This document shows, one piece after another, positions 22,027-33,753 of a DNA stretch of 64,000 nt. A program made the translations under genes and the position numbers. The notes below the pieces were generated by a model, which worked only from the letters and a program-made list of their open reading frames with translations, was not told the DNA's origin and searched no databases. Each line of letters starts with the position of its first letter. The stretch's first letter is position 1. The stretch lies in NCBI RefSeq assembly GCF_029168945.1, contig NC_083605.1:31757280-31821279 (forward strand), written 5' to 3'. This stretch comes from Cannabis sativa. Lineage: Eukaryota; Streptophyta; Magnoliopsida; Rosales; Cannabaceae.

Positions 22027-23700
22027 TAATCATGTTATTGAAGCTACTTGAAAATTTCTCATGTTTTGGAGATTGACTTGTTTAATGTTTATTTAGTGTT
22101 TTACTCGAGGACGAGTAAAAGCTTAGTTTGGGAAAAAACTTGTTGCGATATTTTGCACACACAAGTGTACCTACCGTTTCAAGTAGTAGACTCACCAGGA
22201 ATGAGGTCGATCCCACAAGGAGTGTAGTTAAGTACGTTAAAATTAAACTTTTACTTCTATTTGGTTAAATAAAAATAAAGAAAGAATTAAGAATAAGAAA
22301 CTAGTAAGAAGCAATTATTAAAAAAAATTGATAGTTAATAAAAACTAGGGCTTTGATTTCAATTGTTTCTATTGATTATGGCCTAATATGATTATATTCC
22401 TAATATTAATTTCTATGCAATAGCAAGTTTACTAAGATAATTTATAGTCTTCTCAGATATATAAATCTCAATTACATGCAAATTTTCTACTCTCGTGATA
22501 AATTTAACATGCAACAAACATTAAGCATAAAAACCCTATAAGCTATCTAAACCATATAGGTACTCTCGTCCTATATCGAAATTCAGTTCTATTTTACTAT
22601 AGCATATTTGATACTCACTTCTCAGATCTCGCATCAAAATCATAGATAAATAATTGGTGATCAGACAATTAAAAGTAATTAAGCACAAATAAAATAGAAT
22701 ACATAGAAATTAGGGGTATATAAATCATATTAAAACCATAAACAATGTTAAACAATATCCATCTAACCCTAATAAAGTGTTTATCGACACATGTTCATTG
22801 AAGCACAATTACACATATTAACTTTAAGAAAAGAGATGAAAATAGAGAAGAGAAGAAGAGAAGAATGCTAGAAAGCAGTATGCCTTCAATATTGCAGTTG
22901 ATCTCTCCACTCTGCATCTGAATTCTCTCTTTTTTTCTCTCTGAAATTGCTTAATGAAATCAACTCCATTCTTCCCTTTATATAGGCATTGAAGGCCTAA
23001 AAAGATGGAAAAAACGCACATGTTTAAATTCTCATTCGGATTTAAATTTTTGGGAAACCTCAGACGAGATATTTTTTCTGCTGCGTTGACTGATAGTATT
23101 TTGGCCATAACTCTCTCGATATTGCTCGGAATTGGACGATTCAAGATGTTACAGAAAGATAAAAAAGAGATCTAAAACTTTTATGCTTTGACTTTTTCCA
23201 AAATCTAATCAGAAGATAGTCGAATTCAAGCTTGAAGTTACAACTTTATTTTCTTGCACAGTTTTCTTTATTTTAAATATCATCTTTTTGTGAGATATTT
23301 TTTATCTTTTTCCCCATATTTTTCTTTGATATTTTTCTAATCTTATTTTATTTTAAATCTTCAAAAATAAAAGATAACAAGCGTAAAAATGCTCCAAACA
23401 CGATTAAAACTCAATTAAAAATATACTAGACTTAATCTAAAATTAATACTAAAAATAACCTAACAACAAACATAATTTTTTTCATGGTGAGAAAAAATAA
23501 CATCTTTTGTCCCTAGCATTTAAAGTGCAAACTCACAAAACGAAAATGCTTGTTAATGTCAGCAGTAGAACCAAAAAAGTCATCGATAATAGTCATAGCA
23601 GAATAAACGTTTTAAAATTATTGAGTAAACTGCTAGCAAAAATAAAAAAGGAACGATATTACCAAATGAAATTTTTAGGTAGAGTCGCGAACTAGGTCCC
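22027..23700 (+). mobile_element. Probable gypsy 3' end: polypurine tract and LTR
   Basis: CTCGAGGACGAGTAAAAGC (22104-22122), followed by TTAGTTTGGGAAAAAACT, resembles the sequence just upstream of the 3' LTR in plant Tat/Athila-type gypsy elements. An LTR-like start TGTTGCGATATTTTGC follows at 22141 and continues as non-coding DNA. The end of the LTR is uncertain and is placed before the hAT element at 23766. Confidence 0.4.
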
Positions 23701-23765
23701 TCTCTTTAAGACGTTCGCGACACTGCCCAGGAATGTGCAAGCAGTTGGAATTTGCTACTCGTCCG

Positions 23766-23980
23766 CAGTGACGGACCTATTAGTGTTAGCCCCCACTAAC
23801 AAAAACATTGCCTTTTAAAAAATTAAATGTAATTTTTTTAATTTGATAATCATAGACCAAAATAGTAGAAAAGCTCCCACAAAATTAAATAAATCTAGTA
23901 AAAGTGATCATAATATAAATATAAATATTTTTTAATGATAAATAAGCCCCCACAAAGTAAAAATTCTGGGTCCATCACTG
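23766..23980. mobile_element. hAT-type MITE with 8-bp target duplication
   Basis: TIRs are CAGTGACGGACC and GGGTCCATCACTG, and the flanking direct repeats CTCGTCCG (23758-23765 and 23981-23988) are perfect. An 8-bp duplication and CAG-type ends fit hAT. It is 215 bp long with no coding capacity. Confidence 0.9.
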
Positions 23981-24073
23981 CTCGTCCGTAGGATAAAACA
24001 GTCCAGTTGTAATGTATCGAAACCCTACTACACTGTAGAAAACCGTCGAATATACCTTAAAATTTATGATATA

Positions 24074-24425
24074 GCAGATGGATTTTTGTTGTGAAAACTG
24101 TGTTTATTTTTCGATATGAAAAAGATGTATTCTTCCCATCAGTTCAATAACATTATATAGATGAATGGATTAAAATAATATAACAGAAAGAAGAACGTCT
24201 TTTGAATCGTGGAGAGTAGTTGGTTGAACGTGTCTCATTAATTGGTACGAATAAGTAATCAATTTCAATTAAACATGTTTTTTAATTAAATTAAAAATAA
24301 AAATAATTATTTTATTAAATAATTTTTCTGTAAAAATAATAAAGTGTCACACCACACCAACCAGCCCGAATCAAACAACGTGTGCGCATCTGTGGTCAAT
24401 TAAGTGTATGAGTCTTCACTCATTC
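24074..24425. repeat. Duplicated segments Q and P in swapped order (copy 2)
   Basis: Q (24074-24148), 179 bp of unrelated DNA, then P (24328-24425). The segment borders are the same as in copy 1 at 21276-21448. Confidence 0.8.
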
Positions 24426-25082
24426 TCACAAAATTGGGTATATTTGGGACCCTAACCCAAGTGCCAAAATTACACCTTATATACCCTTGTAAACAATTAC
24501 TCATATATCATGTGGAACTCTTTTTACTTCACACGCACACACTAAAACACTTTCATTTTTTATTAAAGTATTTATCAAAGTTCCACCAATTATTTATGCC
24601 CACATAACCATATGTTATTTTTTAACTAAATATAATTTATTAAGGATGAACCTAGTGTGACTTGTTATTTGTTATGATCATTAATTATTGATTAATTAAT
24701 AATATTATCACATCATTATTTTTATTTATACAAATAATATGTAAGAAAAAAGTTTATTTCAATGTATAACTACCCAATTAATAATGAAATTCCAACTGAG
24801 AGACAAAACATAAAGCTTATATAATAGAATTTTCTCAGTACAAGCGAGGAAAGTTGGTATTGGAATAGTTATCAGGGTCCCTTTCAAAAAAAAAAAAAAT
24901 AGAAAAAAAAAAGAATAGTTATCAGGGACCACACAGTTCGAAGGTCTTCGGCTTCATCGTTTGTCGACCTCGATTATGCTACTAGTAGTAAGTAATAATC
25001 TAATCTTAATTTAGCCTTAGTTAATTTATGAGAACCAAATAATAAATAATCAAAAATTAACAAAAACATACCAAAATCTATA
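24426..25082. other. AT-rich spacer
   Basis: No gene is seen. A small tandem duplication GAATAGTTATCAGGG occurs on either side of an A-run (about 24860-24925). Confidence 0.5.
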
Positions 25083-26049
25083 AAATCAATTGAGGAGTGC
25101 TAAGCAAACTCTCTTTTGCACTCTCTTTTACACTCTCATTCTAATTGAGTGACATGTGTAACAATTTAAATTATGTTTAAAAATAGTTACAATTATGTCC
25201 TTATTTAGTTTTTATTAATGATAATTAAAATGAGTCATCTCATTTATTTATTTTTTATTTTTTTAAAACTAATAATTAATCTATTTATTTTTACTGATAA
25301 TTAAAATGTGTGATTCTATTTACTTGTTTGTTTATTTTTTAGACAATAAAAAAACTAAATTAAATTATATAATTTTTTTTTATTAAAATTTCATTTTTTT
25401 AATCGATAATATGTACCACAATAAATTATTCTTTTAATTTCTTTTATAATAAATATTGGCTATTTACTTTATAAAAAATGGAAAAATATTTCTTTTCATA
25501 TATTTTGTATCAATTTTTTATTATTTTTCATTCATTTTTTTTTTTGCTTCGTATCATTCTTTTAAAAAAAAATTCTTGTTTTTATTTTTTTACATTCCCT
25601 TAAATAGTTCTCAAATTTCTCTCTAATCAAATATGTATATATATGTTAAATCAATTAGTTTTTTTTTTTTTTGTCTATTCATGAAAATAATTTTTTTTTA
25701 CTTAAAAAAATAAAACAAAAGTAAATCGATCTAACATATACTATTGAATAGGCATAATTATATTAGTTTATTTTTTTTCTTTTATTATTATTTTTTAAAT
25801 CTTTTCTTTTAATATTTCTTTATATATATATATAAAAATATGAAATAAAATAATTTAAAGAATGATACAATATGGAAAAAAAAAAAAAAAACTGATGTAA
25901 AATTTATTGAAAAAAAAAAAGAGTTAGTGTTTTTTATTTTTTTTTTTTTGGAAGAAAGGAAAAATTTTATTTATCAACAACCACCACTTACAAACGGGGA
26001 GCCAAGGCAATTCTGATATCGCTCAACATATTAACAATGCTTTTCTCTC

Positions 26050-29000
26050 CAGAACTCAATTTAGCATGGGTACATATAGTGATTCTAGCTTTCAAACTAA
26101 GTTTAACCAAGCTACTAATGGCCTTGGTGAACCACAAGCTTCTTCAAAGACACACTATTTCGGTGCACCAAACATGGTACAATTTCTACTCCGCCACCAC
26201 AAATTTGAAGTAATGTTACTGAGCAAACCTGTCCCTTTGTTACAAATTCTATTCAACCAATCAGTTAAACTTAGCGGCCAATTAAAATGCCCCAACCAAC
26301 TAGTGATTTCATTAATCACTCTCTTAGTAAAAATGCAATCAAAAAACAAATGAGAATGAGACTCTTGCATCAAATCACACAGGAGCGGCTTGTGGAGTTG
26401 AGAGGAATTACCTTTACTAGCCTGTCACGTGTCTGGAGGTTCCCATTGATAGCTTGCCATAAAATAAATCGGTGTTTTGGCATTTTAAGCTTGTGCCAAA
26501 CATCCTTGTGGTAGAGGACTTGAGGAGCCGAGATTAAGGAGTTGTAGAATTTACCAATTCTGAATTTCCCAGAGATACCAGCATCATAAACAGCCTGTTT
26601 ATCAATCTTATCCCTAAGATTAACAAGTTTTCTGAAGTACCAACTCATATCTTGACAAGGGGTAAACGACCAAAAGTACTCTTCTCCTTTCATATAGACA
26701 GCATCCACCCAACGAATCCAAAGACTATCTTGCTTTGTGGACAACGCCCATATGTATCTAGCCATCATTGCTACATTCCACTTCTGACTCTCTCTGACAC
26801 CAATACCCCCATGGTTTTTAGGTAAGCAAATTTTCTCCCAAGAAGAGAAATGAAGCTTTCTCTGATTCAAAGAGCTACCCCATAAGAAGTTCCTACACAG
26901 TTTGTCAATCTCCTTCGTAACTTTTTGAGGCAGAATAAAAATGCTCATCCAATAGCTTCGAATCCCCAGTAAGATAGAGTTAATGAGTTGAGCTTTACCT
27001 GCAAAGGAAAGATGTCGACTGCTCCAACAGTGAAGATTCTTTTGAATCTTGTTTATGATTCCCCCACAGTCCGAGGCTTTCCATTTAGTTGGTCGAAGAT
27101 TGACCCCTAAATATTTCAAGGGAAAAGAGCCCTCTTCCATCTTTGCTATTCCTTTCAAGAGCTTTTTTGTATCATCAGAAACACCTCCAAAATAAATGGA
27201 GGATTTAGTAGCATTGGCTGTTAAGCCAGTGGCATTACAAAACTCAGTAAAAGCATGTTGAGTGATGTTCAAGGAAGAGGCATTACCCTTGCAAAAAATT
27301 ACCAGGTCATCTGCAAAACACAAGTTCGTCAGTTTCAAAGATTTGCACATTGGGTGGTATCCAAACCCCTTGGAGTTTGAGGCATGGATAAGCAGACGAG
27401 TGAGGTACTCCATCACAAGAACAAAGAGCAGAGGGGAGATGGGATCCCCTTGTCTAAGCCCTTTTTTTCCTTGGAAAGTCCCATGAAGTCTCCCATTCAG
27501 CATTAAAGTGTAAGAGGTGCCACATAGACAAACCATAATCCACTTAATGAATTTTGTAGGGAAGCAAAGGCCTTTAAGTAGATCCATAATGAACTCCCAA
27601 TCAACGGTATCATAGGCTTTGCTTAGATCCACCTTCATTAGACACCTAGCCGAGATGTGTTTCCTTGTATAGCCTTTAAGTAAGTCTTGAAAAATTAGAA
27701 CATTGTGGGCAAGACTCCTTTTCCTCACGAAGGCACCTTGGTTGCTATGAATTAGATCTGGTAACACCTCACTTAATCTAGAGCAAATCATTTTAGAAAT
27801 ACACTTGTATAAAGTGTTGCAACAAGCAATTGGTCTATAGTCTATAGCAGAGGCCGGAGAATCTACTTTAGGGACCAAAGATATGGTAGTTTTATTTAAA
27901 TCAGCAGGAATGATACCTTTGTCAAAAAAAGAAAGGATAGCCAACACTGAAATTTCTTCCCCAATCTCATTCCGGAGATCCTTGAAAAAACCTGCTCCAT
28001 AACCATCGGGACTGGACTTTTGATCTTGTTTATCTTGAACATTGCTTCTTTGACATCCTTCTTTGTAAACGGTTTCACAAGCTGAATTTGTTGTTGCATA
28101 TCAAGCTTTTTCCCATAAGATAATCTCTCGGATTCAGCTTCATAGTTGCAGAACTACCAGCCCCCATGAAAGTTCTAAAATGAGAGAGATAATGAGAAAT
28201 AACACTATCATAATCATCATAGATCTTACCATTAGAGACATAGGTGGTAATTCGATTTTGCTCTTTCCTTTTCTTAACACTAGCATGGAAAAAGCTAGAG
28301 TTTTCATCACCAAAGCGAAGCCAAGAAATCTTGCTAATCTGCTTGAATGTAGCTCGTGTCCGTTTATTGGCAAGAACATAGAACTCCTTTCTTTGTATTT
28401 TCGGCGGCTTGAAAAGTTCTACACTGGATTCAAAGACAACAAAGTTTGAGCTTCATTGTACTTGTTTTTGGCATCATTGTATGTCAAGGTAATACTACCA
28501 ATCTCAGCATTGTTAAATCTTTTCAGGCAGTGCTTCAGACGATTAAGCTTGCCCATTATTCTTGAAAGACCCTCTCCTTTAACCGGCTTGTTCCAATTAA
28601 GAAGCACCTCCTCTTTGAACCGACTATGATCCAACCAATGGTTAAAAAACCTAAAAGGTTTTATGCCCACCTTCCTTATTTCCAAGTTCTTGATTAAACA
28701 AAAACAATGATCAGAGTAAGTTTCCCATTGAAATAAAGCCTCTGTTGAAGGAAACAAAGAAACCCAACTATCATTTTTGAAGGCTCTATCAAGCTTAGAA
28801 TGAATTCTAATACGGGATCATGTTTGTTGGACCACGTAAACTCAGCCCCCGAGCTTTTCATAGGAGTGACCTGGCCTATAGATAGCCAAGTTTGAGCATC
28901 ATTAATCTCATTGCGCTTCACCAATCGCACGATGTTTGTCCCCAAAATGAAACATTGCATTAAAATCACCCATTATGAGCCAAGGGTGATTTACCATCCC

Positions 29001-29384
29001 AAAACCAGCCAACTTATCCCATAAAAGCTTCCTCTCACTAATGGAATTCTTGCCATAGATTGCTGTGAAAATAAACCCCGTATCAAGACCATGAATTTTA
29101 ACTTTACTATGGAGCAACTGATCATCTTCATCTATCACTTCAATCTGAACAAACTTTCTTTGCCAAAGAAGAAGGATGCGACCCTCTACAATCGGACTTG
29201 TATAGTGATCCCAGTTGGGAAAGTTATTACTAATCATTTTTTTTATTTTTCCCCCTCGTATCTTCGTTTCTAACAACGCTACAATACCCACCTTATTCAA
29301 CCGACAAACATCCAAAATGGATTTTTGTTTATTGACTTTATTTAATCTACGAACATTCCAACACATTATGTTACACCACTCCAT
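26050..29384 (-). pseudogene. LINE ORF2: endonuclease + reverse transcriptase, frameshifted
   Basis: The first frame (28908-29384) encodes an apurinic-type endonuclease start (MCWNVRRLNK, ALLETK, GDFNAMFHFGD). Several short frames follow (28694-28969, 28419-28757, 28140-28379 and 27896-28099). A long 525-codon frame (26370-27947) then encodes the reverse transcriptase: KVDLSKAYDTVDWEF, GLRQGDPISPLLFVLVMEYL and the catalytic FADD (27306-27317). The zf-RVT part runs into another frame at 26155-26373 (MQESHSHLFFDCIFTKR). At least five frameshifts or stops interrupt it, so the copy cannot retrotranspose alone. The RT part is well preserved. No RNase H domain was found before the tail, unlike the fragment at 3840-4895, so two LINE lineages may be present. 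Confidence 0.82.
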
Positions 29385-30738
29385 CCAGCATAGAGTTGTT
29401 TAACGGATCAATCTCATCCAAAGGTTCTTGGAGGACCTCATAAGTGTTGCTTGATGTGGCTTTCTGCATCTCAGTTGTTTCTCCATTACCCGCTGTCTGT
29501 TTTTTGTTACCCTTTCTTCGGGGTGTAATCCATTGACCTTCACATTCAGCCAATGTTGATCCTTCTTTTATATCCCCCTGTATAGTCTTAGCCATTTTTC
29601 CCTCTTTCTCTAAAGTCTTCTCTGTAGGCAGAGCAAAATTATGATCATTAGATATTTTGTTTACCTCTTTTCCCTTCTTTTCTTGAACTGTTTTATTCTT
29701 TTTCACCCAAACCAGCCCTTTATCTTTAGCACAAGTGCTAATGTTGTGACCAAGTAACCCACAAGCTGCACAAGAGGTTGGAAGCCATTCATATTCAATT
29801 TGTTGTTCAGTGAGTTGTTTCCTCTCATTGAAGAAACTAATGCTTGAAGGGGGTTTATCTTGTATAGGCATATCCACAAGCACCCGAGCAAATTTTATCA
29901 TCGATCTTTCACTCGTGACTTTGTCTATCATAATTGGTTTACCCACAGTACTTACAAGAGCACTTAGAGTGTTCTTACCCCAATATTGAAGGCCTAGTCC
30001 ATTTAATCGAATCCATATTGGGACTGACTTAACCAAATTCAAAGAATCAATATCAGTGGTCCACGGTCTGATGACAACCGGTTTTTTGTCAAAATGGATG
30101 ACCCCTGTTTCCAGAACAATGTCTCTAGTAGCCTCATCTCGGAAGTTAACCAAAGTATATCCAGAGTTCATTCGCACAATTCTGTCAATACCCAGATTTC
30201 CCCATATCCTTTTCAAGAAGCCCTCAAAAACCCGAAATGGTGGGTTGGCTCCGAGAACAACACAAACAATCGAGTTCTTCCAGTAGGCCGCTTCAACTTC
30301 GACCTCTTCCAAATCTATATTCGCAATCAGTTGGTCCCCAAGTTTTATTGGTTCAGTAAATTTAAGCTTAGTAGAGGGGGTTCTAACCTGATTTGTTTTG
30401 AATTTACTCCAGATTTCTTTTGCTGAAGATTGGAATTCTGTCGACTCCATTTCCTCTGCCCAGGTCTTCTTATCAGAACGTATGAGATCTTCAACAATCA
30501 AATCGCCCTGTTCACCTCTTTCCTCTGCCCAGGTCTTCTTCTCAGATCGCAGGAGATCTTCATCAAACAGGGCACCCAGGTCACCACCCAGCTCCGATTG
30601 AGTGTCATGAAAAACCTCCGCCTGACTCTGTATCTCAGCAACTTTCTGGATTGAAGAGAGCTCTTGCTCCGGCTCCGGAGTCACCGTCCCAATGGTCTGA
30701 ATGTTGAGCTTCAGAAACTCTTTCTTCCTCCTACCCAT
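29371..30738 (-). CDS. LINE ORF1 protein (DUF4283-like, CCHC zinc knuckle)
   Basis: An open frame of about 455 codons from MGRRKKEFLKLN. The Met eight codons upstream sits in a GA repeat (MRGSLSLS) and is a less likely start. The N-terminal third is acidic and carries an internal duplication (RSEKKTWAEE and RSDKKTWAEE). A DUF4283-like RNA-binding region follows (FEGFLKRIWGNLGIDRIVRM, SVPIWIRLNGLGLQYWG). A zinc knuckle comes next, CAACGLLGHNISTC, with correct C-X2-C-X4-H-X4-C spacing. In L1-type elements this protein coats the LINE RNA. The frame is intact, unlike ORF2. Its stop codon lies within the first codons of ORF2: the ORF2 ATG at 29384 is 11 bases upstream of the ORF1 stop, in another frame. 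Confidence 0.8.
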   Translation of the reverse strand: MGRRKKEFLKLNIQTIGTVTPEPEQELSSIQKVAEIQSQAEVFHDTQSELGGDLGALFDEDLLRSEKKTWAEERGEQGDLIVEDLIRSDKKTWAEEMESTEFQSSAKEIWSKFKTNQVRTPSTKLKFTEPIKLGDQLIANIDLEEVEVEAAYWKNSIVCVVLGANPPFRVFEGFLKRIWGNLGIDRIVRMNSGYTLVNFRDEATRDIVLETGVIHFDKKPVVIRPWTTDIDSLNLVKSVPIWIRLNGLGLQYWGKNTLSALVSTVGKPIMIDKVTSERSMIKFARVLVDMPIQDKPPSSISFFNERKQLTEQQIEYEWLPTSCAACGLLGHNISTCAKDKGLVWVKKNKTVQEKKGKEVNKISNDHNFALPTEKTLEKEGKMAKTIQGDIKEGSTLAECEGQWITPRRKGNKKQTAGNGETTEMQKATSSNTYEVLQEPLDEIDPLNNSMLDGVV

Positions 30739-31131
30739 GGAGAGAGAGAGAGAGCCTCGCACGCTTTTAAGATGCTCTTAAGAAAGTTTAAGCTACCATA
30801 TAATTGTTATTTTATTTATAATATAGTTTTTAGTGTAAAAAAAAGAGTTACACATGAGAAATTAATAACATAAAATATTACATATTTATTATAAAAAAAG
30901 ATGCATAGTAGTATACATTATTTAGTAAAAAAAATATGAGAAATTAATAATATAGTCCAAAAAATAAACAAGTAAATGAGATAACACATTTTAATTATTA
31001 ATGAAAGTAAAAAGGGTATAATTGTAACTATACTTAAAGATATTTTAAAAAGTTACACATGTCACTCAATTAGGAAGAGAGTGTAAAAGAGAGTGCAAAA
31101 GAGAGTTTCCCTAGCACTCCTCAAATCAATT

Positions 31132-32052
31132 ATAGAAATGTATGATGTTCTAATTTTACATTAAAAAACCTTTGGAGCTTTATTGTCCCGATGATGGGGG
31201 AATATGAAATGGTACTATACAAATTAGGACCATTACTTAGTTAGTAACTAATCTTTTTTTATTATTTTTAATTTGACCCTTTATTAAATTAAAAATTATT
31301 CTTATAGTGTCCACATATTAAAATTATAACAATTATACTCTTAAAATATAAATTTTATTTTAAATTAAAGTATATAAATTTATTTGATTTATATGATGAC
31401 AAACACAAATTTAAATGTAAACCTTAAATAAATAAATTCTTAACAATTAATTCTCACCAGTAATGGGTATTCTCCATATAGGTTGCAAATGTGCAAAAAT
31501 ATTTATATTTTCCTACATGAATCTTACTTAATAAGGAAACCTATAAAGCTAGGCTAATGCTCTACTGTTGAGGTTCGGACATTTGAACAAATAGTTGTCT
31601 AACTATTTTAACTGACTACAAGTGAATAATAACAGTTCAACCAAGCTGTTATGATATTACTCGAAGCCTATATAGCTGACTCTTTAGTTAGAAGAGAAGT
31701 TTTGAGAAAGAAATTAAGAACCAAAATCAGTCTAAGAATTGTTCCATTTCATCAAAGAATCAATAAAGATTCAAAGCCTTAGACTTCCTTCTGCCGTTGT
31801 CTAAACCCAAGTTTACTTATAACTTGTGGTAGAACGTATGTTAAATTTGTTAATTTTGATTCTTGTTCATAAATTTTTGTTTAGTTTTGTGTTCTTGTTG
31901 CTGGTTGGTTCTTGTTTGATATTTTCAGGCATCAACAACTACAATTGGCTATTTTTATCGGTCAAAGGGATGGTCAACTCTTGCAACTGTGGGAATAGAA
32001 AGGCAGAAGTTCTTTCCTGTGGGTTTGCCACTGAAGCATAGGAACCGACTAA
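31132..32052. other. Spacer, possible LTR remnant
   Basis: No gene is seen. The block 31560-31850 (with AATAAAGATTC and GCCGTTGTCTAAACCC) looks like the 3' part of an LTR, but no partner was found. Confidence 0.3.
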
Positions 32053-32060
32053 AATACTTA

Positions 32061-32510
32061 GGGAAATTTGATTTTCTATACTTACATATACTTAATATTT
32101 TATCCCTAAACTAACACATATCACCATTGAAAATATATGACCACTTTATCTAAAACCCAAAAATACCCCTCTCAAATTTCCCATACTTTTTTTTAGTGCA
32201 AAAACATAAAAAAAAAAAAATTGGTAGCAGATCTGGTCCGATGGGGTCCGATGGTGGTCCGATGGTCACCTGATGCTATTTTTTTATGTATAAAAACATA
32301 AAAAAAAAAAAATCAGTAGCATATATGGTTCGATGGGTCCGATGGTGGTTCGATGGGTCCGATGGGTGGTCCGATTGTGTAAATGGGGGTGATATAAATG
32401 GGGGTATTTTAGGGTTTCATAAAAATTGTCATATCCTACAAATATTAGTTATTATTTGTTTAGGAATTTTTTTTTTTAACCAAATGTAAGCATAAAAAAT
32501 TAAATTTCCC
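32061..32510. mobile_element. TIR element with an internal CCGATGG minisatellite
   Basis: The ends GGGAAATTTGATTTTC and the inverted partner TAAATTTCCC are flanked by perfect 8-bp direct repeats AATACTTA (32053-32060 and 32511-32518). Inside, two related blocks (about 32199-32280 and 32291-32380) each contain an A-run and several GGTCCGATGG or GGTTCGATGG units. Confidence 0.75.
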
Positions 32511-32734
32511 AATACTTATTCCATCAATGACTAACTGATAGCAAAAAGTAAAAACTGAATTTTTAAAAGAGTATTGCTATTGGACACTAATGGTGTCTAA
32601 CACATTTTATAGGTGGTATGTTTTCTAAAAATTATTTTTTTTAAGTTATATGAGACTTGATACTCAATTACACCACTAATAGCGGTATCATAAAGAGGAG
32701 GGTAGTAGATGCCTTTTAGGAATTTTCTTTGGGA

Positions 32735-33144
32735 AGGTATTATTTGCATTCCATAAAGTTATAAGTACATTCTATTTTAATAATTTTTATTTTATATAAT
32801 ATATATTTTTAATTTGTACTTTTTTTAAAAAAAAATAAAAATTCTTCTTTTTTATATTCTTAAAAAATATACTTATAAACTAAAAATAAAATATATTTTA
32901 AATATTAAGGCAAAAAATTAAAGTAAAAACTATATAAAATTTTATTAGACACAAATTTTAAAAAATTATAATTTTTTTAAAAAAAAATGTAAAAATAAAA
33001 CAAAACTAACTATTGATATTAAATAAAAATAAAGTGAAAAAGAAATTTTAAATAAATATTAAAAGTGTTTTTTAAAAATTAATTTAAGTTAATTATTTTA
33101 TAATATTGGGGTGCTTATAATTTTATGGAGTGTAAATAAAATTT
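32735..33144. mobile_element. Probable AT-rich TIR element
   Basis: ATTTGCATTCCATAAAGTTA near 32749 is an inverted match to TAATTTTATGGAGTGTAAAT near 33117, with an AT-rich core between them. Target duplication not resolved. One end of the same family appears at about 12570. Confidence 0.5.
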
Positions 33145-33456
33145 CCGTCTGTTGATGACCGATGTATCAACCGACGAGTAAACTTTACGCTTGTGTGAGG
33201 CATCGTCGCTTACACTTTACCAGTCGGTTATAAACCGATGGATAAAGCCTAAATTCCCCTTACCCAGGAAAACTAGATCTGGCTCTCTCATTCTCGCAAG
33301 CTCGAACCCAAAAACTAATTCAGCGATTTTGGCTCCCCCTCCCCTCTGCTCGCTCTTCCTCGTGAACCCTACCTAGTTGGGTTTGGGAATATGCATCCAA
33401 GACCGCTAAGAAGCAAGGCCCACCTAAGCATTGGGCAGCTTGAGCCATTGCATAAG

Positions 33457-33744
33457 GGAAACTTACAAAAATACTGGAATTTGAGTTAAATTTTACAAAA
33501 ATAATGTCACACGGAAATATTTTCAAAAATACTGTGTTTTTATAAAACACTAGTAAAACACAAAGCAGGATAACTCAAAACAACAGTAGAACACAAGTAA
33601 AACACCAGTAGAACACCAGTGAAAACTTAACACAGTATACTACAGTATGAAACTTATAAAAAAATACAGTAAAAAAGTAAAAAGTACCGCCTGACATATT
33701 TTTGTAAAATAATAGCAAAAGTTAGTACATCATGTAAATTTCTC
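33457..33744. mobile_element. Small Mutator-like element with 9-bp target duplication
   Basis: Perfect 9-bp direct repeats TTGCATAAG (33448-33456 and 33745-33753) flank a 288-bp insert with weak terminal inverted repeats (GGAAACTTACA and TGTAAATTTCTC). Inside, at about 33545-33625, is a degenerate tandem array of AACACCAGTAGA units. Confidence 0.7.
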
Positions 33745-33753
33745 TTGCATAAG

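Larger units (their letters stand above)
25927..30836 (-). mobile_element. Nearly full-length L1-type LINE
   Basis: On the minus strand the order is ORF1, then ORF2 with endonuclease, reverse transcriptase and zf-RVT region, then a poly(A) tail (T-run at about 25937-25950). The repeats AAAAAAAAGAGTTA at 25913-25926 and 30837-30850 are a candidate target duplication and set these limits; the A-rich sequence makes that uncertain. It sits inside the Mutator-like element at 25092-31122. Confidence 0.8.
25092..31122. mobile_element. Mutator-like foldback element, split by a LINE
   Basis: The left end GAGGAGTGCTAAGCAAACTC and the right end (reverse complement GAGGAGTGCTAGGGAAACTC) match inward for more than 100 bp with few differences. 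Perfect 9-bp direct repeats AAATCAATT flank it at 25083-25091 and 31123-31131. The two arms (25092 to about 25926 and about 30837 to 31122) are AT-rich and non-coding, and a LINE occupies the middle. Confidence 0.9.

Noticed and set aside
21276..24425. Back-spliced (circular RNA) origin of the P-Q fusion
   Set aside because: Q is preceded by AG but P is not followed by a GT donor, so a splice-derived join is not supported.
33191..33376. 61-codon frame with Pro-rich end and genic base composition
   Set aside because: No known domain, and the flanks are transposon-like; too short to support.
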